The notes: generated from the letters alone by a model not told the origin. Shown: positions 17,362-27,230, numbered from the stretch's first letter. The stretch is DNA of 64,000 bases from Nitrospira sp. KM1 (GCF_011405515.1 NZ_AP022671.1:2852001-2916000); one strand, 5' to 3'. A program made the numbers and translations.

Positions 17362-19047
17362 ATGGCGGTGGTGATGACGGATCCAACCTGGTTCAAAGAC
17401 GCGGTATTCTATGAACTGCACGTCAAAGCCTTTTGTGACAGCAATGACGATGGGATCGGAGACTTCCGAGGCTTGATCGGGAAATTGGACTACATCGAAT
17501 GGTTGGGAGTGAACTGTATCTGGCTGCTCCCATTCTTTCCGTCGCCGCTGCGTGATGACGGCTACGATGTTTCGAATTACAGGGACATTTTCCCCGACTA
17601 CGGCTCGATGGCAGATTTTCGGGAGTTCCTGGACGAAGCGCATCGCAGAGGGATGCGAGTGATCGCTGATCTTGTGCTCAACCATACATCGGATCAACAT
17701 GCCTGGTTTCAATCTGCTCGTAGCTCACCGCAATCGCCGACCCGAGACTATTATGTCTGGAGCGACACTGATAAGCGGTATGAAAAGGCACGCATCATCT
17801 TTATCGACACGGAAAAATCCAATTGGACATGGGATCCTGTCGCCAACGCGTACTATTGGCATCGGTTCTTCAGCCATCAGCCCGATTTGAACTACGGCAA
17901 CCCCGAGTTACGGAACGCCATGCTGGACGTGATGTCCTTTTGGCTGGAACAGGGACTCGATGGGTTTCGATGCGATGCGGTGCCATATCTGTTTGAGCGC
18001 GAGGGGACGATCTGCGAGAATCTGCCGGAAACCCATACGTATCTCAAAGAAGTCCGCAAACGGATCGATACGGCCTATCAAGGGCGAATCCTGCTGGCTG
18101 AAGCCAACCAATGGCCGGCAGACGTACGCCCATATTTTGGCGACGGTGACGAATTTCACATGGCGTTTCATTTTCCGTTGATGCCCAGATTATTTATGGG
18201 TTTGCGAAGCGAGGATTGGCATCCGATCGTCGATATGTTCACCCATACGCCGCCCATACCGGAGAATTGCCAATGGTGCCTCTTCCTCCGGAATCACGAT
18301 GAACTGACATTGGAGATGTGCGCCGGTGAGGAACGAGATTACATGTACTACGCCTACGCACGTGATCCTCAGATGAGGCGGAATATCGGCATCGCCAGAC
18401 GCTTGGCGCCCCTGCTGGACAATGACCGCCGCAAGATCGAACTGCTCAATAGTCTGGTCTTCACATTGCCGGGAAGTCCGATCATCTATTACGGCGACGA
18501 AATCGGCATGGGCGACAACGTGCACCTCGGAGACCGTAATGGCGTCCGTACACCCATGCAGTGGACGGCGGATCGGAACGGAGGTTTTTCAAAGACTGAC
18601 CCCGCGAAACTCTACCTGCCGGCGAATTCCGATTCGGTATATGGCTATCAGGGTACGAATGTCGAATCCCAACGTCAGGCACAGCACTCTCTCCTACAAT
18701 GGATGAAACACATGATCGCCGTGCGAAGGAGGCAGCCTGCGTTTGGTCGCGGGACCATTACCTTTCTTCGCCCGCACACCGACAAGGTGCTGACCTATCT
18801 GCGTGAATACCGCGACACGACGTTATTGTTGGTGCACAACCTGGCGGGCTCGGCGCAGCCGGTGGAGTTGGACCTCTCACGGTTCGAAGGGATGGTGCCA
18901 CATGAGCTTTTCGGTGATTCGCGGTTTCCAGTTATCGGCAAACAGACCTATGCGTTGAGTCTGGCTCCCTACGGCTTTTACTGGTTCAAGCTTCACCCCA
19001 AAGCGGTTTCGGATTCTTCCTACGGCATCGAAGGCAGTGTGATCTGA
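17362..19047 (+). CDS. treS: Trehalose synthase / maltose alpha-D-glucosyltransferase (GH13)
   Basis: About 561 residues. It interconverts maltose and trehalose by intramolecular transglycosylation. GH13 motifs are all present: [11 protein letters not shown] (region I), [10 protein letters not shown] with the nucleophile aspartate (region II), LLAEANQW with the acid/base glutamate (region III) and [12 protein letters not shown] (region IV). The beginning, [19 protein letters not shown], is characteristic of TreS. Unlike many bacterial versions it is not fused to a maltokinase; the kinase is encoded separately at 24360. The ATG at 17362 follows GGAAGAAGAG; a second possible start is MTDPTWF at 17374. 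It should feed maltose to the kinase and GlgE, or make trehalose in the reverse direction. Confidence 0.95.
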   Translation: MAVVMTDPTWFKDAVFYELHVKAFCDSNDDGIGDFRGLIGKLDYIEWLGVNCIWLLPFFPSPLRDDGYDVSNYRDIFPDYGSMADFREFLDEAHRRGMRVIADLVLNHTSDQHAWFQSARSSPQSPTRDYYVWSDTDKRYEKARIIFIDTEKSNWTWDPVANAYYWHRFFSHQPDLNYGNPELRNAMLDVMSFWLEQGLDGFRCDAVPYLFEREGTICENLPETHTYLKEVRKRIDTAYQGRILLAEANQWPADVRPYFGDGDEFHMAFHFPLMPRLFMGLRSEDWHPIVDMFTHTPPIPENCQWCLFLRNHDELTLEMCAGEERDYMYYAYARDPQMRRNIGIARRLAPLLDNDRRKIELLNSLVFTLPGSPIIYYGDEIGMGDNVHLGDRNGVRTPMQWTADRNGGFSKTDPAKLYLPANSDSVYGYQGTNVESQRQAQHSLLQWMKHMIAVRRRQPAFGRGTITFLRPHTDKVLTYLREYRDTTLLLVHNLAGSAQPVELDLSRFEGMVPHELFGDSRFPVIGKQTYALSLAPYGFYWFKLHPKAVSDSSYGIEGSVI

Positions 19048-19075
19048 CGAACCGGCAACGAGAGGAGCGCCAACG

Positions 19076-20275
19076 GTGGCCCGCGAACTGGACGAATATC
19101 GAGATTGTGCCCCCAAAGGAACGGTCGATTTCCTCTATCGACTAAGCGACGTGGTATCGGGACGCAAGTTTCTCCATGTCAGTGCTGTCCGCTACGGGAG
19201 CGGGATGGCTGAAATCCTGCGTCGGCTCGTGCCGATGATGAAGGCGTTGGGGGTTGACGCCCGGTGGGAGGTGTTGGCCGGCGATCAGGAGTTTTTCCGG
19301 GTCACCCGGCTTCTGGCAAATGCACTTCAGAGTCAGGACGAGCGTCTGACGGACCAAATGCAGGAAGTCTACCTTCGGATCAACCAGCGCAATGCCATGG
19401 CGCTCGATCTCGACGCGGACCTCGTCATGGTTCATGATCCTCAGCCTGCCGCGTTGATCGAATATCGAAAAGGCGGTAATTGGTTTTGGCGCTGCTACCT
19501 CGACGTGGGCACGCCGCGCCAACATGCGTGGAATTTTCTTCGGCGTTTTGTGGTCGCGTATGATGCCGCCATTTTTTCGTTGCCTGGGTTTGCCCACCGG
19601 CTGCCGATTCCCCAATTCCTGATCTATCCGTCCATCGACCCCTTGAGCGAGAAAAATCGGGAATTGAGCCGTGCAGAAATCAATGACGTGATGCAGCGTC
19701 TCGGCATTCCGCGGAATAAACCGATTTTGTTGCAACTTTCACGTTTCGAACGGTTTAAGGATCCGGTCGGGGCTATCACCGCCTATCGCTTGGTGAAAAA
19801 GCATCACGACTGTCGCGTGATCATCGCTGGGTCCGGCGTGACCCATGAGCCGGAAGGAGAAGCCGTGCTCGCTGAGATCCAGGAGGCCGCCGCGGAAGAC
19901 CCGGATATCCATGTCCTCCAGTTGCCTCCCGAGGCCGATCTCGAGATCAACGCTCTTCAGCGCGCAGCGACTCTGATTTTTCAGAAGTCGGTAAAGGAAG
20001 GATTCAACGTCTCGGTGGCAGAAGCCATGTGGAAGGGCAAGCCGGTCATCGGCAGCACGGCCGGTGGCATTGCGGCACAGATCATAGATGGAACGACGGG
20101 CTATACGGTCCATTCGGTTGAAGGAGTGGCATTTAGAGCCAGATATCTCCTCAACAACCCGGGAGTCATTCAGCGCATGGGAGGAGCGGGGCGCGAGCAT
20201 GTGAGGAGAAATTTTCTCATCACTCGAGACGTAAGCGATTTTTTGACCCTCATGCGGCTGTTCGCAAATCGATGA
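19076..20275 (+). CDS. treT: Trehalose synthase, glycosyltransferring type (TreT, GT4)
   Basis: 399 residues from a GTG with GAGGAG eight bases before it. It resembles TreT, which joins an NDP-glucose donor and free glucose to give trehalose. Evidence is the N-terminal GxGMAEILRRLVPM, the HDPQPAAL segment near residue 120 typical of TreT, LQLSRFERFKDPVGAI at the start of the nucleotide-binding domain, and the donor-site segment KEGFNVSVAEAMWKGKPVIG with the expected E-x7-E-like pattern. Lying immediately after treS, it gives this organism a second, independent trehalose route. A GT4 enzyme with another acceptor cannot be fully excluded. Confidence 0.82.
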   Translation: MARELDEYRDCAPKGTVDFLYRLSDVVSGRKFLHVSAVRYGSGMAEILRRLVPMMKALGVDARWEVLAGDQEFFRVTRLLANALQSQDERLTDQMQEVYLRINQRNAMALDLDADLVMVHDPQPAALIEYRKGGNWFWRCYLDVGTPRQHAWNFLRRFVVAYDAAIFSLPGFAHRLPIPQFLIYPSIDPLSEKNRELSRAEINDVMQRLGIPRNKPILLQLSRFERFKDPVGAITAYRLVKKHHDCRVIIAGSGVTHEPEGEAVLAEIQEAAAEDPDIHVLQLPPEADLEINALQRAATLIFQKSVKEGFNVSVAEAMWKGKPVIGSTAGGIAAQIIDGTTGYTVHSVEGVAFRARYLLNNPGVIQRMGGAGREHVRRNFLITRDVSDFLTLMRLFANR

Positions 20276-20329
20276 CCGCCCGCGTATGGTGGTTTGCAAT
20301 CCGACACTCGGAGCCTAAAGGAATCAGCA

Positions 20330-21607
20330 ATGCCAGCCGCAGCGTGGGAGCAAATTCAAGAGCAGTATCCTGGTCTCGACAAGATCGACATTCTGATCGG
20401 CCTTCCGACCTTCAATCTCGCAGCCACGATTGAAACTGTCCTGAGCGCCATTCTGGAAGGTCTCGACCGGTGGTTTCCTCAGGCGTCGGTCATCATCGTC
20501 GCAGCCGATGGAGGATCGAAGGACGGCACGCCGGAACTGATCAAGCGCAGCATTGGAAATCGCCGTCCTGTCGCGGTGATTCCCGCTATCGCCAATGGGA
20601 TGGTGGCCAATCCGTTCGCGATCAATCGATTGTCGTACTCCGGGATGCCCGCCCGGGAAGAATCATTCAGATCGCTCTTCATGATCGCCGAACAATCGCG
20701 GGCGCGAACCTGCATCTGTATCGACGGAGGCATCCGCTCCGTTATGCCGGATTGGGTGGAACTGCTTGCCAAGCCGGTATTGGAAAAGGATGCCGATTAT
20801 GTCGCGCCGGTCTTCCGTCGGCAACGCTATGAGGGAAGTCTCACCAATGGACTTGTCGCACCATTGACCCGAGCGCTCTATGGTAAGCGGATCGCCGGTC
20901 AAGCTGGCGGAGCATATGGTTTCTCTGGAAAGCTAATCAGCCGCTGTGTGCAAAAAGATCTCTGGGAAGGCGAGGCTGCGCGGTTCAGCATTGACACGTG
21001 GTTGACCACGGTCGCCATCGCTGAAGGATTTAATGTCTGGCAAGCGTCGCTCGGATCCAAGATTCAAGATGTCAAGGCAAACGGTCTGGACGTATCAATG
21101 GTGCTGACGCAGGCGGTGGGTGCGGTCTTTCATTATATGGAGCGCTATCAGGATGTCTGGGAAAAACAAGCTGAGTCGAGCGCGGTTCCGGTCAGCGGGC
21201 CTCCGTTTGAAGTACGGGCTGAGGCGGTGACGATCAATACCGAGCGAATGGTGCAAGGATTTCAGCAGGGACTACGGGATTTGCTCCCGATCTGGGAAAT
21301 CATTCTCGCCCCCGACACCTTGGAAGGCATCCTCGCGCTCGGATTGGCCGAGGAGGACGCGTTTACCTTTCCGCTCCCACTATGGGTTCAGACCGTCTAC
21401 GACTTCGCGATCGCGTACCGCGAAAAGGTCATCCATCGAGACCACCTCCTCAAATCATTGACCCCGCTGTATCTCGGCCGGACTGCATCGCTGGTACTTG
21501 AAACAAGGGGGGCCGGAACGGAAGAGGTAGAACGGGCGGTGGAACACGGTTGCACGACCTTCGAGCGCATGAAGCCGTATCTGGTCGAGCGATGGAGGTT
21601 CCAATGA
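20330..21607 (+). CDS. GT-A glycosyltransferase resembling glucosyl-3-phosphoglycerate synthase
   Basis: About 425 residues starting MPAAAWEQIQ. The opening strand IDILIGLPTFNLAATI, the ADGGSKDGT segment and CIDGGIRS form a GT-A nucleotide-sugar fold; the last is in the place of the metal-binding DxD motif. The closest families I can suggest are GpgS (glucosyl-3-phosphoglycerate synthase) and mannosylglycerate synthase, which make compatible solutes, but the acceptor is not settled. Its stop overlaps the next gene's ATG by four bases (ATGA), implying coupled translation with the channel-like protein. Its place between treT and glgE supports a role in stress solutes. Confidence 0.75.
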   Translation: MPAAAWEQIQEQYPGLDKIDILIGLPTFNLAATIETVLSAILEGLDRWFPQASVIIVAADGGSKDGTPELIKRSIGNRRPVAVIPAIANGMVANPFAINRLSYSGMPAREESFRSLFMIAEQSRARTCICIDGGIRSVMPDWVELLAKPVLEKDADYVAPVFRRQRYEGSLTNGLVAPLTRALYGKRIAGQAGGAYGFSGKLISRCVQKDLWEGEAARFSIDTWLTTVAIAEGFNVWQASLGSKIQDVKANGLDVSMVLTQAVGAVFHYMERYQDVWEKQAESSAVPVSGPPFEVRAEAVTINTERMVQGFQQGLRDLLPIWEIILAPDTLEGILALGLAEEDAFTFPLPLWVQTVYDFAIAYREKVIHRDHLLKSLTPLYLGRTASLVLETRGAGTEEVERAVEHGCTTFERMKPYLVERWRFQ

Positions 21608-22302
21608 ATGAAATGTGGCAGGAAGCGATGGTGGAAGGCTATCGGGAAATGATGCGGCGGGTTGCCCTATTCCTTCCGAAACTTATGGCGCTTCTGACGT
21701 TTCTGACCCTGGGGCTGATCGTCGGCGGAGTCATCAGAATGTTTCTGCAACGGGTCCTGAAAGCCGTCCATTTCGATGCCTTGTGTGAACGCATGGGAGC
21801 AGCTCCGGCGCTGAGAAGAGCCGGAGTGAAGCGTTCCCCGTCTCAACTGATCGGGCAACTCGCATTCTGGATCGTGTTCGTATTCTTCGCATTCATGGGA
21901 GTCGACGCGTTGGATCTCCCGGCCACCACCCATCTGATGAGCGCCATCGTAGGCTTCCTCCCCCATGTCATTGCGGCCGTGTTTGTCGCCCTTGTGGGTA
22001 TCCTGCTGGCGAACTTCAGCGGCGAAGCCGTTCTGATCGCGGCCGTCAATGCTCAAATCCACGGGGCGAGATTGATCGCCACGCTGGTTCGGTGGGGCGT
22101 AATCATCTTCACAGCGGCAATGGTTCTCACCCAATTGGGCATTGCGAAAGAAATTGTGATCGCGGCGTTTTCGATCATATTCGGAGGGATTGTGCTCGCC
22201 ATGGCCATTGCGCTGGGCTTGGGTGGGCGAATCATCGCACGAGAGGCGCTGGAACGGCGCTTGCGACGTGAGAAGGTGAACGATGAACTCACGCATATCT
22301 GA
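21604..22302 (+). CDS. MscS-related integral membrane protein (TM-helix repeat type)
   Basis: 232 residues with about five hydrophobic helices, including ALLTFLTLGLIVGGVI near the N-terminus, LAFWIVFVFFAFMGV, IVGFLPHVIAAVFVALVGILLA and a glycine-rich C-terminal helix ending ALGLGGRIIARE. This glycine-rich helix resembles the pore region of small MscS-related channels, and the repeated helix-loop pattern fits the conserved TM-helix family. It lacks the cytoplasmic beta domain of full MscS. It overlaps the glycosyltransferase by ATGA. In an operon making osmolytes, a role in tension sensing or solute release is reasonable but not shown. Confidence 0.8.
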   Translation: MNEMWQEAMVEGYREMMRRVALFLPKLMALLTFLTLGLIVGGVIRMFLQRVLKAVHFDALCERMGAAPALRRAGVKRSPSQLIGQLAFWIVFVFFAFMGVDALDLPATTHLMSAIVGFLPHVIAAVFVALVGILLANFSGEAVLIAAVNAQIHGARLIATLVRWGVIIFTAAMVLTQLGIAKEIVIAAFSIIFGGIVLAMAIALGLGGRIIAREALERRLRREKVNDELTHI

Positions 22303-22341
22303 TCTTGTAACTCGGCGTATCCAATAAGGACGATCACCGCT

Positions 22342-24336
22342 ATGTATCCGAAGAATGGAAGGCAACGGGTTGTCATCGAGCATGTTACGCCGGAAGTCGA
22401 TGCAGGTCGGTTCGCCGTCAAGCGAGTGGTTGGTGAGCAAGTTGTCGTGGAAGCAGATGCCTTTGCTGACGGGCACGATAGTCTGTCCTTGCGGCTCCGT
22501 TATCGTGCGGAAGAGGATAAACGCTGGACGGAGATCGCCATGGATTCAGTGGGAAATGACAGGTGGCGGGCCTCATTCCCAGTCACCATTCAGGGGTACT
22601 ATCGGTACACGGTTACTGGCTGGGTCGATCATTTTGCGACCTGGCGCCGAGATTTCATCAAGAAGCATGATGCCGGACAGGATATTCAAGTTGAGATGTT
22701 GATCGGGGCGAAATTGATGGAGGACGCAGCTGGCCGGGCAAAAGGGAAAGACAAAGATACGTTGTCGGCGTCTGTGCGGGCTGTGGGCGCACAGACGATC
22801 GACGTGTCAGAGCGTGTTCGGGAGGCGCTCAACCCGGTAACCGAAGCAGTTATGGCGAAATATCCGGATCGGGAATTCGCGACGACTTACGATCAGGAAT
22901 TGCGAGTGATATGTCAAAGGATACAAGCCCGGTTCAGTACCTGGTATGAAATGTTTCCTCGCTCCTGCAGCGGGACTGCCGGGCAGCACGGGACATTTAG
23001 AGACTGCGAGACTCGACTGCCCTATATCGCGTCAATGGGGTTTGACGTCCTATACCTTCCTCCCATTCATCCGATCGGGAAAACACACCGGAAGGGGAAA
23101 AATAATTCTCCGACTTCGGAGGCGACGGACCCGGGAAGTCCTTGGGCCATCGGGGCGATTGAAGGAGGGCACAAAGCGATTCATGCCCCGTTGGGGACGC
23201 TTCAGGATCTGAAGCATTTCATCGAGCAAGCCCGTGCACACGGCCTGGAAGTCGCTATGGACATCGCATTCCAATGCGCACCGGACCATCCCTATGTGAA
23301 AGAGCATCGCTCGTGGTTTCGGATCAGACCGGACGGAACGGTGCAATATGCGGAAAATCCTCCCAAGAAATATCAGGACATTGTGCCTCTCGAGTTTGAG
23401 AATGGCGACTGGGAAGAGTTATGGAATGAACTCAAGTCGGTGATCGACTATTGGATTGGACAGGATGTGCGGATTTTTCGAGTCGACAATCCTCATACGA
23501 AACCATTTGCGTTTTGGGAGTGGCTGATCGAGCGGATCCATCAATCTCATCCTGATGTGATTTTCCTCTCGGAGGCGTTCACTCGTCCCAAGATCATGTA
23601 CAGACTGGCCAAGCTGGGGTTTACACAGTCGTACAATTATTTTCCGTGGAGAACGACGAAGGCGGAGCTAACGGAGTACTTTACAGAGCTTACTCAGACC
23701 CCTGTACGGGAATTTTTCCGTCCGAATGTCTGGCCGAACACGCCGGACATTCTCACTGAACAGCTGCAGCAAGGAGGACGGCCGGCGTTCATGGCAAGGC
23801 TGATCCTGGCTGCCACTCTCGGCGCCAGTTACGGGATTTACGGTCCGGCTTTCGAACTCGGCGAGCATGTCCCGTTCAAGCCGGGGAGTGAGGAATACTT
23901 GAACTCTGAAAAGTATGAGATCAAACATTGGGACTTGGAGCAAGCCACGAGTCTCCGTGAATTGATCGGTCTGGTGAATCGCATCAGGCGAGAGAATCCG
24001 GCTCTCCAAAGCGATTGGAGTTTGCGATTCCACCAGATTCCAAATGACCAATTGCTGTGCTACAGCAAGCGCTCGCCGGATAAGTCGAATATGATTCTCG
24101 TGGTGGTCAACCTCAGCCACCAAGACGTTCATTCGGGCTGGGTCGAATTGGATCTCGACGAGCTGGGTCTGGAGGGGGGGTACCCGTTTGAGGTGGAGGA
24201 TCTCCTTACCAACGAGCGCTATGTCTGGCAGGGCCCGCGCAATTATGTCTCGCTTAATCCCCACTCCATTCCGGCACACATTTTCCGCGTTCATCGACCT
24301 GTGACGCTGCAAGCAACGATCGACAAGTCCCGCTGA
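22342..24336 (+). CDS. glgE: Alpha-1,4-glucan:maltose-1-phosphate maltosyltransferase (GH13_3)
   Basis: 664 residues, full length for the family. It adds maltosyl units from alpha-maltose-1-phosphate to the non-reducing end of alpha-1,4-glucans. The N-terminal beta domain begins RVVIEHVTPEVDAGRFAVKR. The catalytic barrel shows the GlgE substrate loops YLPPIHPIGKTHRKGKNN, the nucleophile aspartate in FRVDNPHTKP and the general acid in FLSEAFTRP. The ATG at 22342 follows an AAGGA site. TreS upstream and maltokinase downstream complete the trehalose-to-glucan route; the branching enzyme GlgB is not in this window. Confidence 0.95.
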   Translation: MYPKNGRQRVVIEHVTPEVDAGRFAVKRVVGEQVVVEADAFADGHDSLSLRLRYRAEEDKRWTEIAMDSVGNDRWRASFPVTIQGYYRYTVTGWVDHFATWRRDFIKKHDAGQDIQVEMLIGAKLMEDAAGRAKGKDKDTLSASVRAVGAQTIDVSERVREALNPVTEAVMAKYPDREFATTYDQELRVICQRIQARFSTWYEMFPRSCSGTAGQHGTFRDCETRLPYIASMGFDVLYLPPIHPIGKTHRKGKNNSPTSEATDPGSPWAIGAIEGGHKAIHAPLGTLQDLKHFIEQARAHGLEVAMDIAFQCAPDHPYVKEHRSWFRIRPDGTVQYAENPPKKYQDIVPLEFENGDWEELWNELKSVIDYWIGQDVRIFRVDNPHTKPFAFWEWLIERIHQSHPDVIFLSEAFTRPKIMYRLAKLGFTQSYNYFPWRTTKAELTEYFTELTQTPVREFFRPNVWPNTPDILTEQLQQGGRPAFMARLILAATLGASYGIYGPAFELGEHVPFKPGSEEYLNSEKYEIKHWDLEQATSLRELIGLVNRIRRENPALQSDWSLRFHQIPNDQLLCYSKRSPDKSNMILVVVNLSHQDVHSGWVELDLDELGLEGGYPFEVEDLLTNERYVWQGPRNYVSLNPHSIPAHIFRVHRPVTLQATIDKSR

Positions 24337-24359
24337 GAGATAACCAAAGGACTTCATCC

Positions 24360-26021
24360 ATGCGAACCGATGCGCAGACCTGGGAACAGCATTTCAAACA
24401 GGGGACGGCAGACACACTCATGAAAGTCCTGCCGGGAGTTCTGCCGACGCGTCGATGGTTCGGAAGCAAGTCGAGAAAGATTACGACGGTTCGTGTTGTC
24501 GAGACGATTCAGATTCCACCGGCTTCGATGACCCTGCTGCTCTTAGTACGTGTGGGCTACTCCGACGGAAGCAGCGAAATGTACACGTTGCCGCTAATCG
24601 CGGCAATTGGAGAAGAAGCGGAGCGGGTCAAACAGAATCACCCCCAGGCGGTCATTGCTCCCTTGACGGTTCAGATCAGTGAGAGTTTGCAAAGCGGTGT
24701 CCTGTACGAGGCCACCTGGAATCCTGATTTCATGCGCACGCTTCTCCAGGCCATGAGCCGAAGAACGACATTCAACGGTACCGCAGGGACTCTTCACGCG
24801 TCATGCACGGCTGTTCTGCCAAATCTCATGCCTGCGGGAACGGAATGGGAGCCAAACGTGATGAAGGGCGAACAGAGTAATACCTCGGTGGCATTCAACA
24901 AACGTGTGATCATGAAACTATTCAGAAGGCTGGAGGAAGGACTCAGCCCGGATGTGGAAATCAGCAATGCCTTAACCAAAATCGAATTCCCGTACAGTCC
25001 TGCTCTTGCCGGAATGCTGGAATATCAACCTGAGTCTGGGAACCGATTGAGCATTGGCGTCCTGCAGAAATTCGTGATCAACAACGGCGACGCTTGGAGC
25101 AATACGCTCGTGGCGATCGAGGAGTTTCTGGACCGTGTGTCGCGCGAAAATCTTTATGACGAACCTCCACCGGAACATCACATTCCAGTCCTTGATCGCG
25201 CGCAAGAGGAATTCCCGTTTCTGGCCCAGCGGATGATCGGTCCGTACCTTTCATCAGCGGAACGATTGGGCAGAAGAACTGCAGAACTCCACTTGGCCCT
25301 GAGTCGCATCCCTGATGACCCGGCATTTGCCCCTGAGGCCTTTACGACTACCTATCGTCAGGCTCAGTACGATTCTATGACCGCGGGTATGACCGCTGCT
25401 TTTACTCTGCTAAGAGACCGCATGGATACCTTATCCCTGCGAGGACAACTGAATGCCCGCCTCATATTCGATATGGAGCCGACATACCGTCGCACTTTCG
25501 AATCGTTTAGGAACATCCATGCATCCGTTAGTCGCATCCGATGTCACGGCGATTATCATCTCGGACAGGTGTTGTGTACGACAGATGGCGATTACATGAT
25601 CATCGATTTTGAAGGAGAGCCGGCTCGCCCGCTTGCCGAACGTCGGATGAAGCATCCTCCGCTGATAGATGTTGCGTCGATGATTCGGTCATTTCAGTAT
25701 GCTCCATTTGCATTTCTCAAAGGACGGGGGGCATCGCTCGGAACCGGGTCCGTGGACATTTCCGAAGATCAATATTACTGGGCGAGGTATTGGTCACACT
25801 GGACCAGCGCGGCATTTGTGAAGGGGTATATCAATACCGCGGCAGGTACCGAGGTCTGGCCGCGACAGGTCGAGCAGGTCAGTTTATTGCTTGATGTCTA
25901 TCGGATGGAAAAGGCAATGTATGAATTGCGTTACGAACTCAATAACCGTCCTGATTGGGTAGAAATCCCTCTGCACGGACTAGTGGATGTCCTTAGATCA
26001 AGAGCCAAAGCAAGTTCTTAG
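24360..26021 (+). CDS. Maltokinase
   Basis: 553 residues. It phosphorylates maltose to maltose-1-phosphate, the GlgE substrate. The N-terminal cap contains RRWFGSKSRKI, a segment typical of maltokinases. The kinase core, similar to aminoglycoside phosphotransferases, has the catalytic loop HGDYHLGQVL and the metal-binding IIDFEGEP, followed by RPLAERRMKHPPLIDVA. Length and order match free-standing or TreS-fused maltokinases. It begins 23 bases after glgE, the last clear gene of the run. The symbol varies in use (mak, pep2), so I leave it blank. Confidence 0.92.
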   Translation: MRTDAQTWEQHFKQGTADTLMKVLPGVLPTRRWFGSKSRKITTVRVVETIQIPPASMTLLLLVRVGYSDGSSEMYTLPLIAAIGEEAERVKQNHPQAVIAPLTVQISESLQSGVLYEATWNPDFMRTLLQAMSRRTTFNGTAGTLHASCTAVLPNLMPAGTEWEPNVMKGEQSNTSVAFNKRVIMKLFRRLEEGLSPDVEISNALTKIEFPYSPALAGMLEYQPESGNRLSIGVLQKFVINNGDAWSNTLVAIEEFLDRVSRENLYDEPPPEHHIPVLDRAQEEFPFLAQRMIGPYLSSAERLGRRTAELHLALSRIPDDPAFAPEAFTTTYRQAQYDSMTAGMTAAFTLLRDRMDTLSLRGQLNARLIFDMEPTYRRTFESFRNIHASVSRIRCHGDYHLGQVLCTTDGDYMIIDFEGEPARPLAERRMKHPPLIDVASMIRSFQYAPFAFLKGRGASLGTGSVDISEDQYYWARYWSHWTSAAFVKGYINTAAGTEVWPRQVEQVSLLLDVYRMEKAMYELRYELNNRPDWVEIPLHGLVDVLRSRAKASS

Positions 26022-26411
26022 TGGACATAATTCTGAATGCGGTCATGGATACATTCAACCCCCACAGAAATCTTATCGATTAGCTGAGCACAGAAGATAT
26101 TCACTTAGAATTCTCCGATGATGAACTGCAAAGGCATTGGTTGGTTTGCATCTATCCAATGACCGGCGAAGGTGCTTCCTGCCCAAAATTCCCAGCTCCA
26201 CACAACAACGCTGTACGGACCCGCTCTGCGGCAATGAAGTCGAGACTGTTCATCGCTTCCTATTGTCTAGCGATGTGAAGGCTTGGCGGTTGGTTCTTAA
26301 AATCGATCCGGCCTCTTTCCCTCGGTGAGTCTTTGACCCTTGGGCGTCGGAAAATGCTCGTCGCAACAGACGTGCGGGTTCTTCGCGGGTCACAACAGGA
26401 GGTCGACTTAA
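26022..26411. other. Intergenic region, no supported gene
   Basis: About 390 bases after the maltokinase stop. Frames are interrupted and lack start signals. No terminator stem with a T-run is evident. Upstream elements for the small gene at 26412 should lie at the right end. Confidence 0.35.
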
Positions 26412-26567
26412 ATGTTGTTTAAACGCATCAGGGAGGAAGTATTGCAAGAGGCGGAGCGGGGGTCATTCCGCTCCGGCTCTCACGACGCGGCGAAAAAACG
26501 GCCGAGTCAAGCACGTCTTAATACTAGTAAAGACGTGTCAGAAGACAAAACCCACACTCCAATTTGA
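26412..26567 (+). CDS. Possible small charged protein, 51 residues
   Basis: An ATG at 26412 lies nine bases after a strong AGGAGG. The product starts MLFKRIREEVLQEAERGSF and is highly charged with basic and acidic residues throughout; the first 20 residues look helical and amphipathic. No family is recognised. The DNA also contains two inverted repeats (GGAGCGG with CCGCTCC around 26453-26474, and CACGTCTT with AAGACGTG at 26512-26537), so the stretch may instead function as a structured RNA or operator. Confidence 0.4.
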   Translation: MLFKRIREEVLQEAERGSFRSGSHDAAKKRPSQARLNTSKDVSEDKTHTPI

Positions 26568-26591
26568 AAAATAATCTTTCACGGTCTTAGG

Positions 26592-26611
26592 TGTCCGAAA
26601 TAAATCGGACA
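26592..26611. promoter_or_regulatory. Perfect dyad, possible operator
   Basis: TGTCCGA at 26592-26598 and TCGGACA at 26605-26611 form a perfect 7-base inverted repeat around an A/T-only six-base centre. The A/T-rich centre with symmetric arms looks like a repressor site. It lies about 120 bases upstream of the Fur-family gene. No T-run follows, so it is unlikely to be a terminator. The binding protein is unknown. Confidence 0.35.
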
Positions 26612-26732
26612 ATCCAGGAATGCAGGCACAAAAAATATCAGTTAAGAGGGTGGGGAGTGATACCCGGTGATACGTCCTATATACAGAACGGTTGGCTCTC
26701 CAATGTAGTAGGGTTATTGATTTCCGTCTGCC

Positions 26733-27230
26733 ATGAAGAGTGCATCTTCCGCCTTTATTTCACTGAACAGAAAACCATCTGTTCATAAGACGATTGACCA
26801 ACTACGTTCACAGCTCACGCGGTTCCACCTCAAGTGGAGCTCACAAAGAGAGCGTATTGTCAGTACCTTCCTGCTTCAGGAACACGTGACCGTTCGTGCG
26901 CTCTATACCCAGCTCAACAAAGGGAGGCAGCGCACGCCCCTCGCCGCCGTCTATCGAACGGTCAAGGTGCTGTGTCAACTAGGGATAGCACGGCCGAGAT
27001 CATTCATGGGGGAAACTCATTACGATAATGTGTCAGCAAAGTCGGAGCATGATCATTTGATCTGTACCGGATGCGGCCATATTGTCGAGTTTGAAGACCG
27101 GACAATCGAGAAACTCAGACAAAAGGTTGCGGTGGCCAACGGCTTCAGCCTGACGGCGCGCAATCTTGAGCTATATGGTCTTTGCCGTCACTGTCGAGAC
27201 TATGGAGACCCTTCGCGGCAAGCCATTTGA
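26733..27230 (+). CDS. Fur-family metal-dependent transcriptional regulator
   Basis: 165 residues. The N-terminal winged-helix region (QRERIVSTFLLQEHVTVRALY then PLAAVYRTVKVLCQLGI) is typical of Fur/PerR/Zur. The dimerisation domain follows, with HDHLICTGCGHIVEF and a second CRHC pair close to the C-terminus, forming the structural zinc site. The histidine-rich metal-sensing segment is compact, so whether it senses iron, zinc, manganese or peroxide cannot be decided. No Shine-Dalgarno is obvious ahead of 26733. It stands alone on the plus strand between the small ORF and a convergent AraC-type gene. Confidence 0.88.
   Translation: MKSASSAFISLNRKPSVHKTIDQLRSQLTRFHLKWSSQRERIVSTFLLQEHVTVRALYTQLNKGRQRTPLAAVYRTVKVLCQLGIARPRSFMGETHYDNVSAKSEHDHLICTGCGHIVEFEDRTIEKLRQKVAVANGFSLTARNLELYGLCRHCRDYGDPSRQAI

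Noticed and set aside
26137-26328. 63-codon plus-strand frame after maltokinase
   Set aside because: No start signal and no protein-like pattern.
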